The notes below the pieces were generated by a model, which saw only the letters and a list, made by a program, of their open reading frames with translations, had not been told where the DNA came from and did no database searches. Positions 35,985 to 46,639 of a stretch of 64,000 nucleotides of DNA are shown here, piece by piece. Position numbers and translations under genes: made by a program. Positions within the stretch are counted from its first letter, which is position 1. The number at the start of each line of letters is the position of its first letter. Source of the stretch: Rhizophagus clarus (lineage: Eukaryota > Glomeromycota > Glomeromycetes > Glomerales > Glomeraceae); the NCBI GenBank assembly GCA_015698045.1, contig BLAL01000356.1:1612001-1676000 (forward strand), written 5' to 3'.

Positions 35985-36685
35985 TTACGATTTTTTTCAG
36001 TATATTTGTCTCTTGGGGGTTGATACATTTAGGTATGAACAGATTGATGACTGGTATGATGACTGATGATTGGTACAGAAAGATTGGTACAGATAGTTGA
36101 GTACCGACGACTATGATGATTGATGATTGATGACTGATGATTGATGACTGATGATTGATGACTGATGATTGGTACAGATAGATGGGTACCGATGACTATG
36201 ATGACTGTATGGGGATATATATAGGAGTTCGTATTAGGTGATAGGGTTTTTTTTTGCATATCTACTTGGACTTTAAAGTGTGTCTGAGCTCGTTCCTGAA
36301 AATGGAACAGATTGGATCAGATGGAACACATTTATACCCGAATTTCAAAAGTTTTTTTTGGGAAAGGTGATCTGATTATTTTTTTTTATCATCTGTTCTA
36401 CTGTTCCATCTGTTCTATACTCTCCTTTCTTATTCGTTTTCTTGTTCTTTCCTTTGTTAGATTAGTAATTTGAGTAGTTATATATGGGACAGATGGTAGA
36501 ACAGATGGGGTATTTTTTGGAACAGATGGAGGTATGGTATGGAAATGGTATTTATCCATGGTATTGTTAGAGACGTGCCGTGAGGCACTGGAGCCTAACT
36601 GGAAGGAGATCTGGTAGGGTTACACCACGGAAGGGGGATGTATAGGGGCTTTAACCTTCGTTGGGCGTAGCCCAGCACCGACGAC
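35985..36685 (+). mobile_element. Element A right terminal region
   Basis: A non-coding end shared, inverted, with 61,726-62,333. It includes GATGATTGATGACTGATGATT simple repeats (36,030-36,200), several CTGTTCCATCTGTTC-type motifs (36,270-36,540), and a GC-rich terminal 110 bases from GTTAGAGACGTGCCGTGAGG to GCACCGACGAC at 36,685. Homology to the other copy stops at CGACGAC, which I take as the element end. No inverted counterpart is seen at the left of element A. Confidence 0.7.
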
Positions 36686-37184
36686 GCAGGCTAGCTACTT
36701 CTAGGAAAAAAAAACACTAAGAAAATGCCAGGAAAATTAGTTCCCTGCCAGTTCTATGGCAGTTCTATGGCACTACCCTAGTACTATCATAGCGCTAGTA
36801 TAGCACAGAATGTTTAGCTAATTATATTCATTTTATATATTTGTTTGCGGATCCTTCATGATTTTATTTATAAATAATTATTAATAGTAAAACAGTACAA
36901 ATATTCTAATTCTGAACGAAGTTACACCTTAATCAATTCACATGATTCCACTTTGTAAACTTAGTTCACAAAGTTTTTTTTTTGCCAAGAAAATTTTTAT
37001 TAATATATACAAAAAATAAATACAAAAGTTCAGGACTTTGCCCATAATACATGATGTCTATGCTAACATGATTATTCTTGATCCATCATTTGACTACCAC
37101 GATCGATTATTTCTGAAATTAGGGTAGAGGTTTCTCTGGCTAGTGGAATTAGTGATTCTAAAGAAATTTTGTTAGTTGAATATA
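36686..37184. other. Spacer after element A
   Basis: AT-rich, with a repeated CCAGTTCTATGGCA motif near 36,745-36,775. No gene seen. Confidence 0.45.
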
Positions 37185-37478
37185 TCAGTGAAGAAAGACT
37201 TGCTCATAATTATTATACATACTTAAATTCTCAACGAACTCTTCAAGCTCTAATGCAGGTCTTATTTTCATTCTAAATTCCCTGAATTCCTGCCTAGTTA
37301 GCTTGAGAAATAAATGGCCCATGATTTCTTCATCATAAAGTCTTTTAAAAAAGGTCTTGTTAAAATGTATTTCTTTTAATGTTTCTTCATTTCGTAAAAA
37401 TTTGATAAGCCCTTCAGTATTATATTTCTGAACTACTTCAACTAATACTGGAAAAGAGACAGAGCTAGAAGAGGTCAT
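37185..37478 (-). CDS. Small SAM-like helical protein
   Basis: 97 aa, ATG start at 37,478. Sequence such as YNTEGLIKFLRNEETLKE and EEIMGHLFLKLTRQEFREF resembles SAM-domain-like proteins common in Rhizophagus (helices with an L-x-L-T-x-x-x-F pattern). SAM domains mediate protein-protein contacts. It ends early, and downstream minus-strand sequence has stops, so it may be a truncated copy. Confidence 0.5.
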   Translation of the reverse strand: MTSSSSVSFPVLVEVVQKYNTEGLIKFLRNEETLKEIHFNKTFFKRLYDEEIMGHLFLKLTRQEFREFRMKIRPALELEEFVENLSMYNNYEQVFLH

Positions 37479-37633
37479 GACTTTGCTTATAAACTAATAA
37501 AAAAGATAATATAGGCAGGCAAAAAAATTTAGCGGGGAGGGCTGGCTGAACTTCTACATACTCCTACATGCTTTATATATTGCTGGAGAAAAGATAAGAA
37601 GATAAGAATAGTGATTAGCATTATCATATGATG

Positions 37634-39262
37634 TAAAGCTCTGCATGAGCCGGCTCAAGTCAAGCTACAGTCTGGCTTGGCTTGGCTTGAAAAAAAAAAT
37701 TCTGGCTTGAGCCAAAATGAGTCAAGCCACAAAAAATCTTGGCTCAACTCATTTAAGCCAAGCTGAGCCATGAAAAATTCTGGCTCAAGCCAAGTTAAGC
37801 TTGAGCTGGCTCAAGCTGACTCAAGCTTTATTATCAAAAAAAAAAGCTGAAACTAAGCGTTTTTATATGTAAAGTTACAAAAAAAAAACACCAGAACTAA
37901 TGGTCCTAGCAGGACCCCAAATAATACTAATATAACTCACATACGAGTTTGCGTAGAGTTTATATGAAATTACTTTTTAAACCTACAAATTGAGTTTGTG
38001 TAGATCAGTCAATTTGGGAGTAACTCACATATTATGTTTGCGTAGAGTTTATAATAGATATACGTGGATTTATTTTTAAAAAATACTAATTTCGGTAAAT
38101 TAAATTACTCGGTATTTACCAAAATTTATTTTATTTTATTTATTTTTTCACTTTTTTTTGGTATTTTATACCAAATTTATTTATTTTTATTATTCTTTTT
38201 CAGTTTTTAATACCCTAATTCCAAAAGTCCGGTCATGTTTTTTGTCCGGCAACACTACAAAAAATAAAAAAAAATAATTAATTAGTTAAAAAAAAGAACA
38301 ACGAAAGACACCTCACCCACCCTCCCTTATCTTAATTCCAAAAGTCCGGTCATGCTTTTCGTCTGGCAACACTACAAAAAGTAAAAAAAAAAATAATTAA
38401 TTAGTTAAAAAAAAGAACAACGAAAGACACCTTACCCACCCTCCCTTACTTTAATTCCAAAAGTCCAGTTGTGCTTTTTATCCGGCAACACTACAAAAAA
38501 TAAAAAAAAAATAATTAATTAATTAGTTAAAAAAAATTACCGAAAAACACTTTCCCCACCCTCTCTTACCTTAATTCCAAAAGTCTGGTCATGCTTTTCG
38601 TCTGGCAACACTACAAAAAGTAAAAAAAAAGTTAATACTTAATTAATTAAAAAAAAACAACGAAATACCTCTCCCAACCCTTCCTTACCTTAATTTCAAA
38701 AGTCCGGTCATGCTTTTCGTCTGGCAACACCACAAAAATAAACTGATAAATGATTAAAAAAAAGATCAGATATTTAGATTAGCTGATTAGATCAGCAAGT
38801 CACATGATCCTGCCTTTATACCGAATAATTTGTTATAGCGTTAACAGTATTTTGTATTATAAAATCATAAAAAAAAATGCCAGAACTATTGGTACTGGCG
38901 TTTTTTATTCATAAAATTGCAAAAAGTGCCAGAACAAATAGTTCCGGCATTTTTTATATATAAATTTGCAAAAAAAAAATGCCAAAACTATTGGAACTGG
39001 CGTTTTTTATAAAAAATTGCCAAGCTTGATCTGGCTCATGAGCTGGCTTAAGCTTTCAAGCCAAGCCCACTGCCAGCTTGAGTTTATCAAACCAAGCCTA
39101 ATACCTGACTCAAGCTTTTTCAAGCTGGCTTGTGAGCCACCAAGCCAATTTAATCATGGCTTGGCTTGGCTCAGCTTGAAAAGCTTGAGCCAGCTTGCAA
39201 GCTGGCTCAGCTTGAAAAGCTTGAGCCAGCTTGCAAGCTGGCTCAGCTCATGCAGAGCTTTA
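37634..39262. mobile_element. Non-autonomous hAT-like element 1 (1,629 bp)
   Basis: Terminal inverted repeats TAAAGCTCTGCATGAGC and GCTCATGCAGAGCTTTA. Flanks are ATATGATG (37,626-37,633) and GTATGATG (39,263-39,270), an 8-bp TSD with one mismatch, as made by hAT transposases. Subterminal regions are filled with GGCTTGAGCC/AGCTTGAGCCAGCTTGC-type repeats. The centre holds a tandem array at 38,210-38,745. No transposase is encoded. Confidence 0.82.
38210..38745 (+). repeat. About 120-bp tandem repeat, 5 copies
   Basis: Unit begins TTAATTCCAAAAGTCCGGTC, continues with GCTTTTCGTCTGGCAACACT and ends in a C-rich block (CACCCTCCCTTA). Five diverged copies lie inside hAT-like element 1. Confidence 0.85.
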
Positions 39263-39270
39263 GTATGATG

Positions 39271-39940
39271 CCAAGAGCTTTATGAAAGCACATATAAACA
39301 GAATCCTCTTACCTTTTCACATATAGATCTACTCGGTAAGACCATAGTTGGTTTTACGCCTGGTGATCTTGAAATTGCAAAGTCCTCAGCCCTTCATAGT
39401 ATATGTTTTTGCCATCAATATTTACTTTTACAGTAGGTCATGTGTTGCAACTAGACCTCCTTTCCCATTTTTTCTCATATTTGTTCGTGGAAAAAAATAG
39501 ACTAAAGGTTAGTATATATATAACTTTTTCGATTTATTAGATTAATATGTTGCACAAACTTGTCTAGTGATCTGCATATTTTCATCATACAAATTGGCCA
39601 AAGATGACTCAGCAATCTTTCCGAGCTGATGTCTATTTCTCTGGACTAGCATTAATCGAACTGCTTGGGAAATTGGGATTGAAAATATCAAACATTTTAC
39701 TCACATCGCTTTTAAGCAATTTTACAAGGTTTTCTAATCCCTTTCTCAAATACTTTGATTAGCTCCTCCAGATCGCTAGATAAATTATTGGATAAATCTT
39801 TTTCACTTGGTCCCTCTGGGATCCTTTCAGCTTGACGCTCACTTTCCATTCTTACCTTTAATACTGCGGAAATTAGTCTAATTAATGGGAAGAAAAAATG
39901 AAATTGTGCAATATTTAGTTATTCACTCTCTGAACTGGTT
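39271..39940 (-). pseudogene. Element B: degraded small ORF (MESERQAERIPEG...)
   Basis: On the minus strand an ATG at 39,849 reads MESERQAERIPEGPSEKDL, then shifts frame near 39,745 into LVKLLKSDVSKMFDIFNP and meets a stop near 39,640. It is hydrophilic and helical and directly follows the retropepsin and basic-peptide genes on the same strand. Function is unknown. 39,271-39,600 shows no gene. Confidence 0.4.
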
Positions 39941-40134
39941 CAGATTCTCAGATATTTGTACAGTTTGGGATAATCAAACACACTAATAATCCTGTCTTCC
40001 TTTATATTCTTGACAGTTGCCTTATTATATATGTGCTCATATTTGGCTGGATTGCATAATGGCAAATACTGCGTGGAATTATTAGTAAACTTACCTGCAG
40101 TTTTGCGCCTATTATTCCTCGATTTCTTACCCAT
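39940..40134 (-). CDS. Element B: short basic protein
   Basis: 64 aa from ATG at 40,134: MGKKSRNNRRKTAGKF start, then a neutral part with CNPAKYEHIYNKATVKNIKE. It sits 20 nt downstream of the retropepsin ORF stop. The Lys/Arg-rich start suggests nucleic-acid binding. No family is recognised. Confidence 0.4.
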   Translation of the reverse strand: MGKKSRNNRRKTAGKFTNNSTQYLPLCNPAKYEHIYNKATVKNIKEDRIISVFDYPKLYKYLRI

Positions 40135-40517
40135 TATTAGATAATTTGGCCAATTCAATTATTTCTACAAGCTCGGGTTGGATTCCTTCTAGGTTTTACC
40201 TTCTTATTGACAGATTTTTTCTTCACATATATTACTTTATTAAATGGTGTAAAAACTGAACCCCGCTGGGCTGATTCCCTGGGTTCCTTCTCTATTGTAT
40301 AAGCTTCTTCATCTGAACTTGTCTCAGATGAACTTGAATCCGTTAGTTCTTTGCCAGGCTCTAAACCAGTTTGCTCTTCGACATAATTTCCTATCCAGTC
40401 CACAGTTCATTCTAGCTTTTTAACCTTCTTCTTAAGTTCAGGATCATCTTTCTCAGATTCAGAATTAGAACTGAATGAAGTCTTGGGTTTAGGTGGATAC
40501 TTGCAAAATGGTACGAA

Positions 40518-42185
40518 TAGGGCTCCGATCAGTTTCGGTAATTACCGAACCGTACTGATCAGTTTCGGTATCGGAGCGGTTTTGGTTTTTACAGTTTACC
40601 GAACCAAAACTTTCGGTAAATTTACCGATCGGTTTCAGTAACTGCGGTTTCGGTACCGGTTTTGTGATTTACTGAACTGAATTACCAAATCGATTTAACT
40701 AAATAATATAATAAAAAAACGTTGTGAAATATTTTTTATTAGTTATTTTGATAAAACAAACCGTTTCGCAGCGGTGTTTTGTCACTTTAATTAAGAAACG
40801 TTGTGAATCGTTTTATTCGTTAATCTAATAAAAAAATAACTATTCGCAACTTTTTTCTTGTCATTTTAACAAACAACGTTGCGAAACATTAATTGGATAA
40901 AAAAAAAACGTTTCGCAACGTTTTTTTTTGTCACTTTAATAAAAACATTGCGAAACGTTTTTATGAGTTAATTTTAATAAAAAAAAACGTTTTGCAACAT
41001 TTTTTTTTATCACTTTAATTAAAAAACGTTGTGCAACATTTTTTATCAATTAATTTAATAAAAAAAATACGTTGCGAAACATTTGAGTTAATTTTAATAA
41101 AAAAAACGTTTTGCTACGTTTTTTTTTGTTGCTTTAGTTAAAAATGTTGCGAAATGTTTTTTATCAGTTAATTTAATAAAAAAAATGTTTCGCAACATTT
41201 TTTTTTGTCTCTATAATAAAAATGTTGCGAAACGTTTTTATGAGCTAATTTTAATAAAAAAAACGTTTTGCAACGTTTTTTTTTGTCACTTTAATAAAAA
41301 TGTTGCGAAACGTTTTTATGAGTTAATTTTAATAAAAAAAAACGTTTCGCAACGTTTTTTTTTGTCACTTTAATAAAAACATTGCGCAACGTTTTTATTA
41401 GCTAATTTTAATAAAAAAAAACATTTCGCAATGTTTTTTTTGTTGCTTTAATTAAAAAATGTTGCAAAACGTTTTTTAACAGTTAGTTTAATAAAAAAAA
41501 TGTTTCGCTACGTTTTTTTTTGTTGCTTTAGTTAAAAAATGTTGCGAAACGTTTTTTATCAGTTAATTTAATAAAAAAAACATTTCGCAACATTTTTTTT
41601 TATCTCTATAATAAAAACGTTGCTAAATGTTTTTTAACAGTTAGTTTAATAAAAAAAACGTTTCGCAACGTTTTTTTTGTTGCTTTAGTTAAAAAACGTT
41701 GCAAAACGTTTTTTATCAGTTAATTTAATAAAAAAAACGTTTCGCAACATTTTTTTTTGTAGCTTTAATAGAAAACGTTGCGAAACGTTTTTGTTAGTTA
41801 ATTTTAATAAAAAAAACATTTCGCAACGTTTTTTTTTCATTTTAATTAAAAACGTTGCGAAATGTTTTTTATTAGTTAATTTAATAAAAAAAAACGATTC
41901 GCAACTTTATTTTTTGACACTTTAAATAAAAAATGTTGCGAAACGTTTTTATAGATCATTTGATTTGGTAAAAAAAATACCAAAATAGTTTCGCGATGTT
42001 TTTTTACTAAAAATAGTTTTTAATATCAGTAAATCGGTTCAGTTTTCGGTAATTATCGATCGGTTTCGATAATCATCAATACCGATATCGGTTGGTTTCG
42101 GTAATCATCAATACTGATACCGATCAATTTGGTTCAGTATCAGTTTTTGCAAAAACCGAACTGAACTGAACCGATCAGAGCCCTA
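40518..42185. mobile_element. Non-autonomous hAT-like element 2 (1,668 bp)
   Basis: TIRs TAGGGCTCCGATCAGTT and (inverted) TAGGGCTCTGATCGGTT, with perfect 8-bp TSD GGTACGAA at 40,510-40,517 and 42,186-42,193. Subterminal parts are rich in TTTCGGTAATTACCGAAC-type repeats. The core (40,740-41,960) is an array of alternating inverted GTTGCGAAACGTTTT units. No transposase is encoded. It is inserted in the element-B retropepsin gene. Confidence 0.9.
40740..41960. repeat. GTTGCGAAACGTT palindromic array (copy 1)
   Basis: About 10-20 units of AACGTTGCGAAACGTTTTT and its complement alternate every 55-60 bases, separated by TTAATTTTAATAAAAAA-type spacers. The same motif forms the core of the element at 60,332-61,207. 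Confidence 0.88.
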
Positions 42186-42687
42186 GGTACGAAATTGCCA
42201 TAAATTCTTATCCCATCCTTTTGTATATAGATTTTTGCTTCATGTAGCCATAGCCATAGTAAACCTATGATGAGATCAGCTTTGGACTTTTTAATAACCT
42301 CAAAATCGTTTAAAGTTTTATCACTACCACTTACCAGTCTATCCTTTCCCTTGTATTGAAAGGATAAATCCAAGCAAGCTATACTACCTAGCGAATTTTT
42401 CCCTCTTTTGTTTTTATAATGCTTTCCATATCGTCTTCCATGCTTATCGGCTAGGCTTTTGCTAATAAAATTTATATTAGAAGTTGTGTCAATCAATGCC
42501 TTGACTGTATAGTGACTATATCCTGCTTTATTGCTTCATTACGCGCTTTTTGATGACTTATATCATCTGAAAAAGACCATATTTTACATTCAACATAAGC
42601 CATTTTAAATGTTATGTTTTATATCTGAATATTTATTGTACCATAAAAAAAAATTCAAATAATTTGGGGGGTAAATGTTATCTAATC

Positions 42688-43250
42688 CTATTCTTCATCA
42701 GACTCAAATATGAGTTTTATTTTTGGGTATAAGTTTTGGAAATCAATTAATATATTCTCTCTAATCCGTAAACATTTCCTAATTTCTATTATTTTCAAAC
42801 TAGGAGCCAGCCCTGGAATTTTTAAAAATGTTTTCGGGCTTATGTGTCTAGAACCTCTTATCATGAGTCTTTTTAAATTGGAAGACTCAGCTAGAAGCGC
42901 TTCCAGATTTTTATTGTTAAGTATACGTGATCCACTATTTTCAAAACTTAGCCATTGTAAATTGGGGCAAGCCTTACATACTTCAGAAATGTATACATCT
43001 GGTTCTATATTTATTTTTCCAATAAATTTTAGACCTAACACTTGTGCACATATGGCTGGCTTCGTATTTCTACTCAATGCATTAGTAAACTTGACCCCGG
43101 AAATAGCTGTTAGAGATATTCGTTGCTATACTAGTCTTCTAGCAATATAATACCATTGCTTATTAACAAATAAAAGAGGATACATTTTCTTGTCCCTATC
43201 CTTTCTATAATGTTGGAAAATTCTATCAAGAATCTCATTTGGCAAAGATA
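42688..43250 (-). pseudogene. Element B: F-box/leucine-rich-repeat protein, in-frame stop
   Basis: The minus-strand frame reads ISLPNEILDRIFQHY and LLFVNKQWYYIARRLV (F-box), then TAG at 43,126-43,128, then LRR-like segments (LKFIGKINI, CPNLQWLSFENSG, SNLKRLMIRGSR, APSLKIIEIRKCL) to 42,688. F-box proteins recruit substrates to SCF ubiquitin ligases. There is no ATG before the F-box. The frame is the same as that of the upstream polymerase relic and is separated from it by one TGA (43,264-43,266). The stop after ARRLV could derive from TGG. Confidence 0.65.
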
Positions 43251-43263
43251 TGTAACGGATGGG

Positions 43264-44583
43264 TCATTTTTCCGATTTCAGAGATGGTGGAACTATTTTC
43301 TCAAAATTGATCCACTTTAGATTCATCACATTTTTTATCATCACGATACCTGATTTTGCAATTTTTAGATTACTCTTCCCGCCTACATATCTTTCTATCA
43401 GCTGTTCAGTATTTTTATCTGAAATAATAAAACCATCTGTGTGGATACGCTTTACACAATTTCCTAGTGGTCTAATTTTTTCTAATATAACTTTGCGTCC
43501 CTTTGCTAAGATAAAAGGTGCCATATGCTGATGTGGTCCTTGTCTTCTCCCATCTGAGTATAATCGCCCTCAGAGTGATACTAGCATATGTTTGGCTACT
43601 TTTTCCACTTTTCCATCCTCTTCCTTGATCTCTGTAAGATAACTTGCCCATTGATTGAAAATATCATGTCCATTTATGAGCTTAGTTTGCTCAAATATGA
43701 GAGCATTAGGACTTTCAGAAGATAACTCTATGTGGAGACCTAGATCCATTGCTATTAATAAATCATAGTGAGTGTAATATCCTGCAGGATTATAATGAAA
43801 TCCTCTTGTACATTTCTGTTCTGCTGGTTGACCTTCTATGAAGACTCGATAAATACCATACTTTAGTTGATCCTTGATAGAATCAGTTTTAATATGTGTG
43901 ATTGTTTTAAATTCACCTGCTCTTACTGGCCAGCCTGACATATAACTAGATAAGATATGTGGATAATATTCATTGAAATCCAATTCAATCACAATTTCTT
44001 CATATGACTCAGCCCATATTAAAGCTCCTGTGTATGCTGATCTTATCCAATGGCCTTCTTCTTATGATAAGTCTTCTGCTTTTCTAGGAGCTCTAGAGAC
44101 ATCTTAAAAGAAACGAAAACTTGCCATTGCATATGTTCCAGTTTTTCGTAAATCAATCTGTCCTCTACTTCACCATGCAATTGCACTGGCTTTTTCATTA
44201 TATCCTTTATGAGTTTCCTGAAGTGTCTCATTTGGATTGGCTTTGATTAAAAACCAGTCTTAGGATAAATCACGGAAGTCATTTTCAGAGCCAATTCATT
44301 GTATAGAACCATCATAAAACTCGATGTGTAAACCTTGCTTTTTCCAAAATAGAAACCTCCAGATTGCTGAATACCATCTTGTATCATTATTTTGGTAGAC
44401 TAAAGCAGTCTCATACTCGCTATCCCCCTCTGAGTCTGTCTCTGGCTCTTCTTCTGGTACTGGTAGCTCAGAAGATTCAGGTAATTCAGGTGGTACTGGT
44501 GTCAGGCCTCCCCAGCTTGGTAAAAGTTTCTGAATAATCGTTCTAATGTGCTGGTGATACTACCAAGTATTCCGCTCATGTTA
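43264..44583 (-). pseudogene. Element B: family B DNA polymerase, degraded
   Basis: The 3' part is well preserved: motif A ELDFNEYYPHIL (near 43,980), motif B VEKVAKHMLVSL then TGA (43,570-43,572) then GRL, and motif C RIHTDGFII (near 43,450). The TGA falls where element A has Trp (NTLWGAL), consistent with TGG to TGA. Upstream, 44,583-44,040 starts MSGILGSITSTLERL, shifts frame, and contains further TGA and TAA codons within FYDGSIQ / IGSENDFRDLS / DWFLIKANPNE. Motif A differs enough from element A that the two polymerases belong to distinct subfamilies. It is not functional. Confidence 0.75.
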
Positions 44584-44675
44584 TCTCAAAAATTATATAG
44601 AGTTATAAAAAAGTTTAAAATAAAAATTATATTATTTGGATAATTAGTGTTAGACATTTATTCAAAAAAGAAACT

Positions 44676-44957
44676 ATGAAAGGCGAGAAAAAGGAGATAC
44701 TCTGGAATTTTTATTATTGTCCATATATTCTTAGGACTGGAGAAGTGTGCAATTGGAGATGCTTTGATCCAAAGGGATGTACAGTCCATTGAAATTCACC
44801 TAAACAATATCCATGTATAGAACCTGAATGCGTTAAATTTACTTCCTTTGAATATAGTGCTTGTAAAAAACATTTAGGCAAGTTTCATTTTAGAGCATTT
44901 TATCAACATCAGAAGCTTGCAAAAATTCAGGCTGATGACAGGCTAGTGCCAGGTTAG
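44676..44957 (+). pseudogene. Element B: small Cys/His-rich protein, one in-frame stop
   Basis: 93 codons, divergent from the polymerase relic. ATG at 44,676, TGA at 44,790-44,792, stop at 44,957. Cys pattern: YYCPY, VCNWRCFDPKGC, then after the stop YPCIEPEC and YSACKKHLGKFHFRAFYQHQ, resembling C2H2-type zinc binding. Function is unknown. Confidence 0.45.
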
Positions 44958-44989
44958 TGCCAGGGATGTTCTGGGAATATTCCTGGAAT

Positions 44990-45600
44990 CCAATATGTAT
45001 TCATTTATAAAACTTGATTTTTTCATGTTTTGCATACATGCTCCGCTTCACTCCGCAACTCTGTGAACATTATTTGTTTGCATGTTTTGCGTTCATGCTC
45101 TGCTTCGCTCCGCAACATTGCAAACATTATTTGTTCTCATAATTCGCATACATGCTCCGCTTCGCTCTGCCTATGAAAACTATATTTGCATTTGTGATTT
45201 GCCTCATATATAGCATACATTAGAATATGGTAGCATATGGTTGAAATGATATAGCATCCATATTCACTTCACCCTAAAGGGCTCGCTCATATTCCTGCTA
45301 TATCATTTCTCCTGTTGAATGCGTATTCACTGGCATCACCCTAAAGGCTTTGCCAGCTCATACTTATTCTCCTATATCAAACGCGCATTCGTCATCGCTC
45401 TGCTCCTTCTCATGCTTATTCTCTCTTGTTACCTAAGCAGTATACTATTGGGAAGCAATTTGTATACCATATCTTGTGTACATGCTCTGCTTCGCTCCGC
45501 AGACTGTTAACACTGTTTGTTTTCATATCATGTGTACATGCTTCACTTTGCTCCACAAATTGTGAACACTATTTGCTTTCATATCTTGTGTACATGCTAT
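44990..45600 (+). repeat. CATGCTCCGCTTCGCTCCGC repeat cluster
   Basis: The motif CATGCTCTGCTTCGCTCCGC, usually followed by AACATTATTTGTT and GCATAC/GTGTACATG, recurs about every 70 bp from 45,040 to 45,180 and again at 45,480-45,600. A related CACCCTAAAGGCTTTGCC block lies between. GC skew is stronger than in the surroundings. No gene is supported. Confidence 0.7.
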
Positions 45601-46620
45601 AGGGAGGTAATTTGGTTATATTATATGCGAAAAATTTATGTTATCCAGGATGGAAACCAAATAGGTTTCGGACTTGTTTGTGCCAAAGTGAAATTTTATT
45701 TTTTCATATAGGAAATAAATGTTTACAGAGCGAATACCAATCAAGAAAGCAAATTGATTTCCTTAAGGTCACGTGTATGTTTACAATGGGTTTACGCTAT
45801 GAGATTAATTTTTGATACCTAGGATGACCTTCTGGGATCATTTGATCAAAATGTGCCAAAAACCCCATTTCCCTACTACTAATAAGTAAATTTGGGTAAT
45901 ATTTTTATCTAATATCTCAATTTAATAAAATTTGGGTATATATATATATTTTTTAATAAATTTGTATAATTTTCTTTTTAATATATTTTTTTTTAATAAA
46001 TAAATTCACATATTATTTTTTTTCAATAAATAAGTTTGTATAATATTTTTTTTAATATAATTTTTTTCAATAAATAAATTTATGTAGTATTTTTTTTTAA
46101 TTAATATATTTTATAATGTTTTTTTAATGAATCCAAAACTTATTAAAAAAATCATATATGTGCAAATTTATAAATTGAGCATTATATTTTTAATTAATTT
46201 TGAATATATATATATATATATAATAAAATTCAGATATATATATATATATATAATATAATTCAGATATATATGTTTTTTTAGTAAAATTCAAATATATATG
46301 TTATGCCTCACATGTAAATCCACGTCAAGTGTTAACTGATGCATGTCAGATATCAATTAAATTTATTAATATTTAAAATTACTGGTAATTAATATATGTT
46401 GTGTCAGTTAATAATTAACACACATCAGATAATAACTAACACACGTCATTTGTCAATTGGCGCTTCAGGTGTTTTTTAAATTTTTACATCATATACTTTT
46501 ATATAACACTCTGTATTTAACACTATAAAAAAAATTATACAACATTATTTGTAACACTGTAAAATCAATTTTTTATTTAATACTCCTATTATAAAAAGCT
46601 ATATTTTCTTAAAAAATCTA
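45601..46620. other. AT-rich region with simple repeats
   Basis: Diverged AATAAATTTGTATAATATTTTT repeats at 45,880-46,140 and (TA)n tracts at 46,200-46,280. No gene is supported. Confidence 0.5.
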
Positions 46621-46639
46621 ATTTTCACACTTGTTTTGG

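Larger units (their letters stand above)
40155..42603 (-). pseudogene. Element B: retropepsin-like gene split by a hAT-like insertion
   Basis: ATG at 42,603 (MAYVECKIWSFSDD). A one-base frameshift near 42,520 is followed by VKALIDTTSNINFISKSL, the retropepsin DT/SG-type active-site region (here DTT), and by ADLIIGLLWLWLHEAKIYI, matching the hydrophobic-hydrophobic-G motif and following region. At GNFVP (42,186) the frame is cut by the 1,668-bp element at 40,518-42,185. On the far side it resumes exactly in frame as FCKYPPKPKTSFSSNSESE. A TGA at 40,407-40,409 interrupts it before an acidic then basic tail ending RRNPTRACRNN. An aspartic peptidase could process element proteins. It is now inactive. 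Confidence 0.75.

Noticed and set aside
38966..39268. Plus-strand ORF of 100 codons
   Set aside because: It lies in the GAGCC/AGCTTG subterminal repeats of hAT-like element 1; its repetitive Leu/Ser/Trp composition reflects the repeat.
41185..41373. Repetitive ORF inside the GTTGCGAAACG array
   Set aside because: Product of the tandem palindromic units, with no gene features.
42710..43150. Plus-strand ORF of 146 codons
   Set aside because: Antisense of the F-box/LRR relic; the minus frame has recognisable LRR and F-box motifs.
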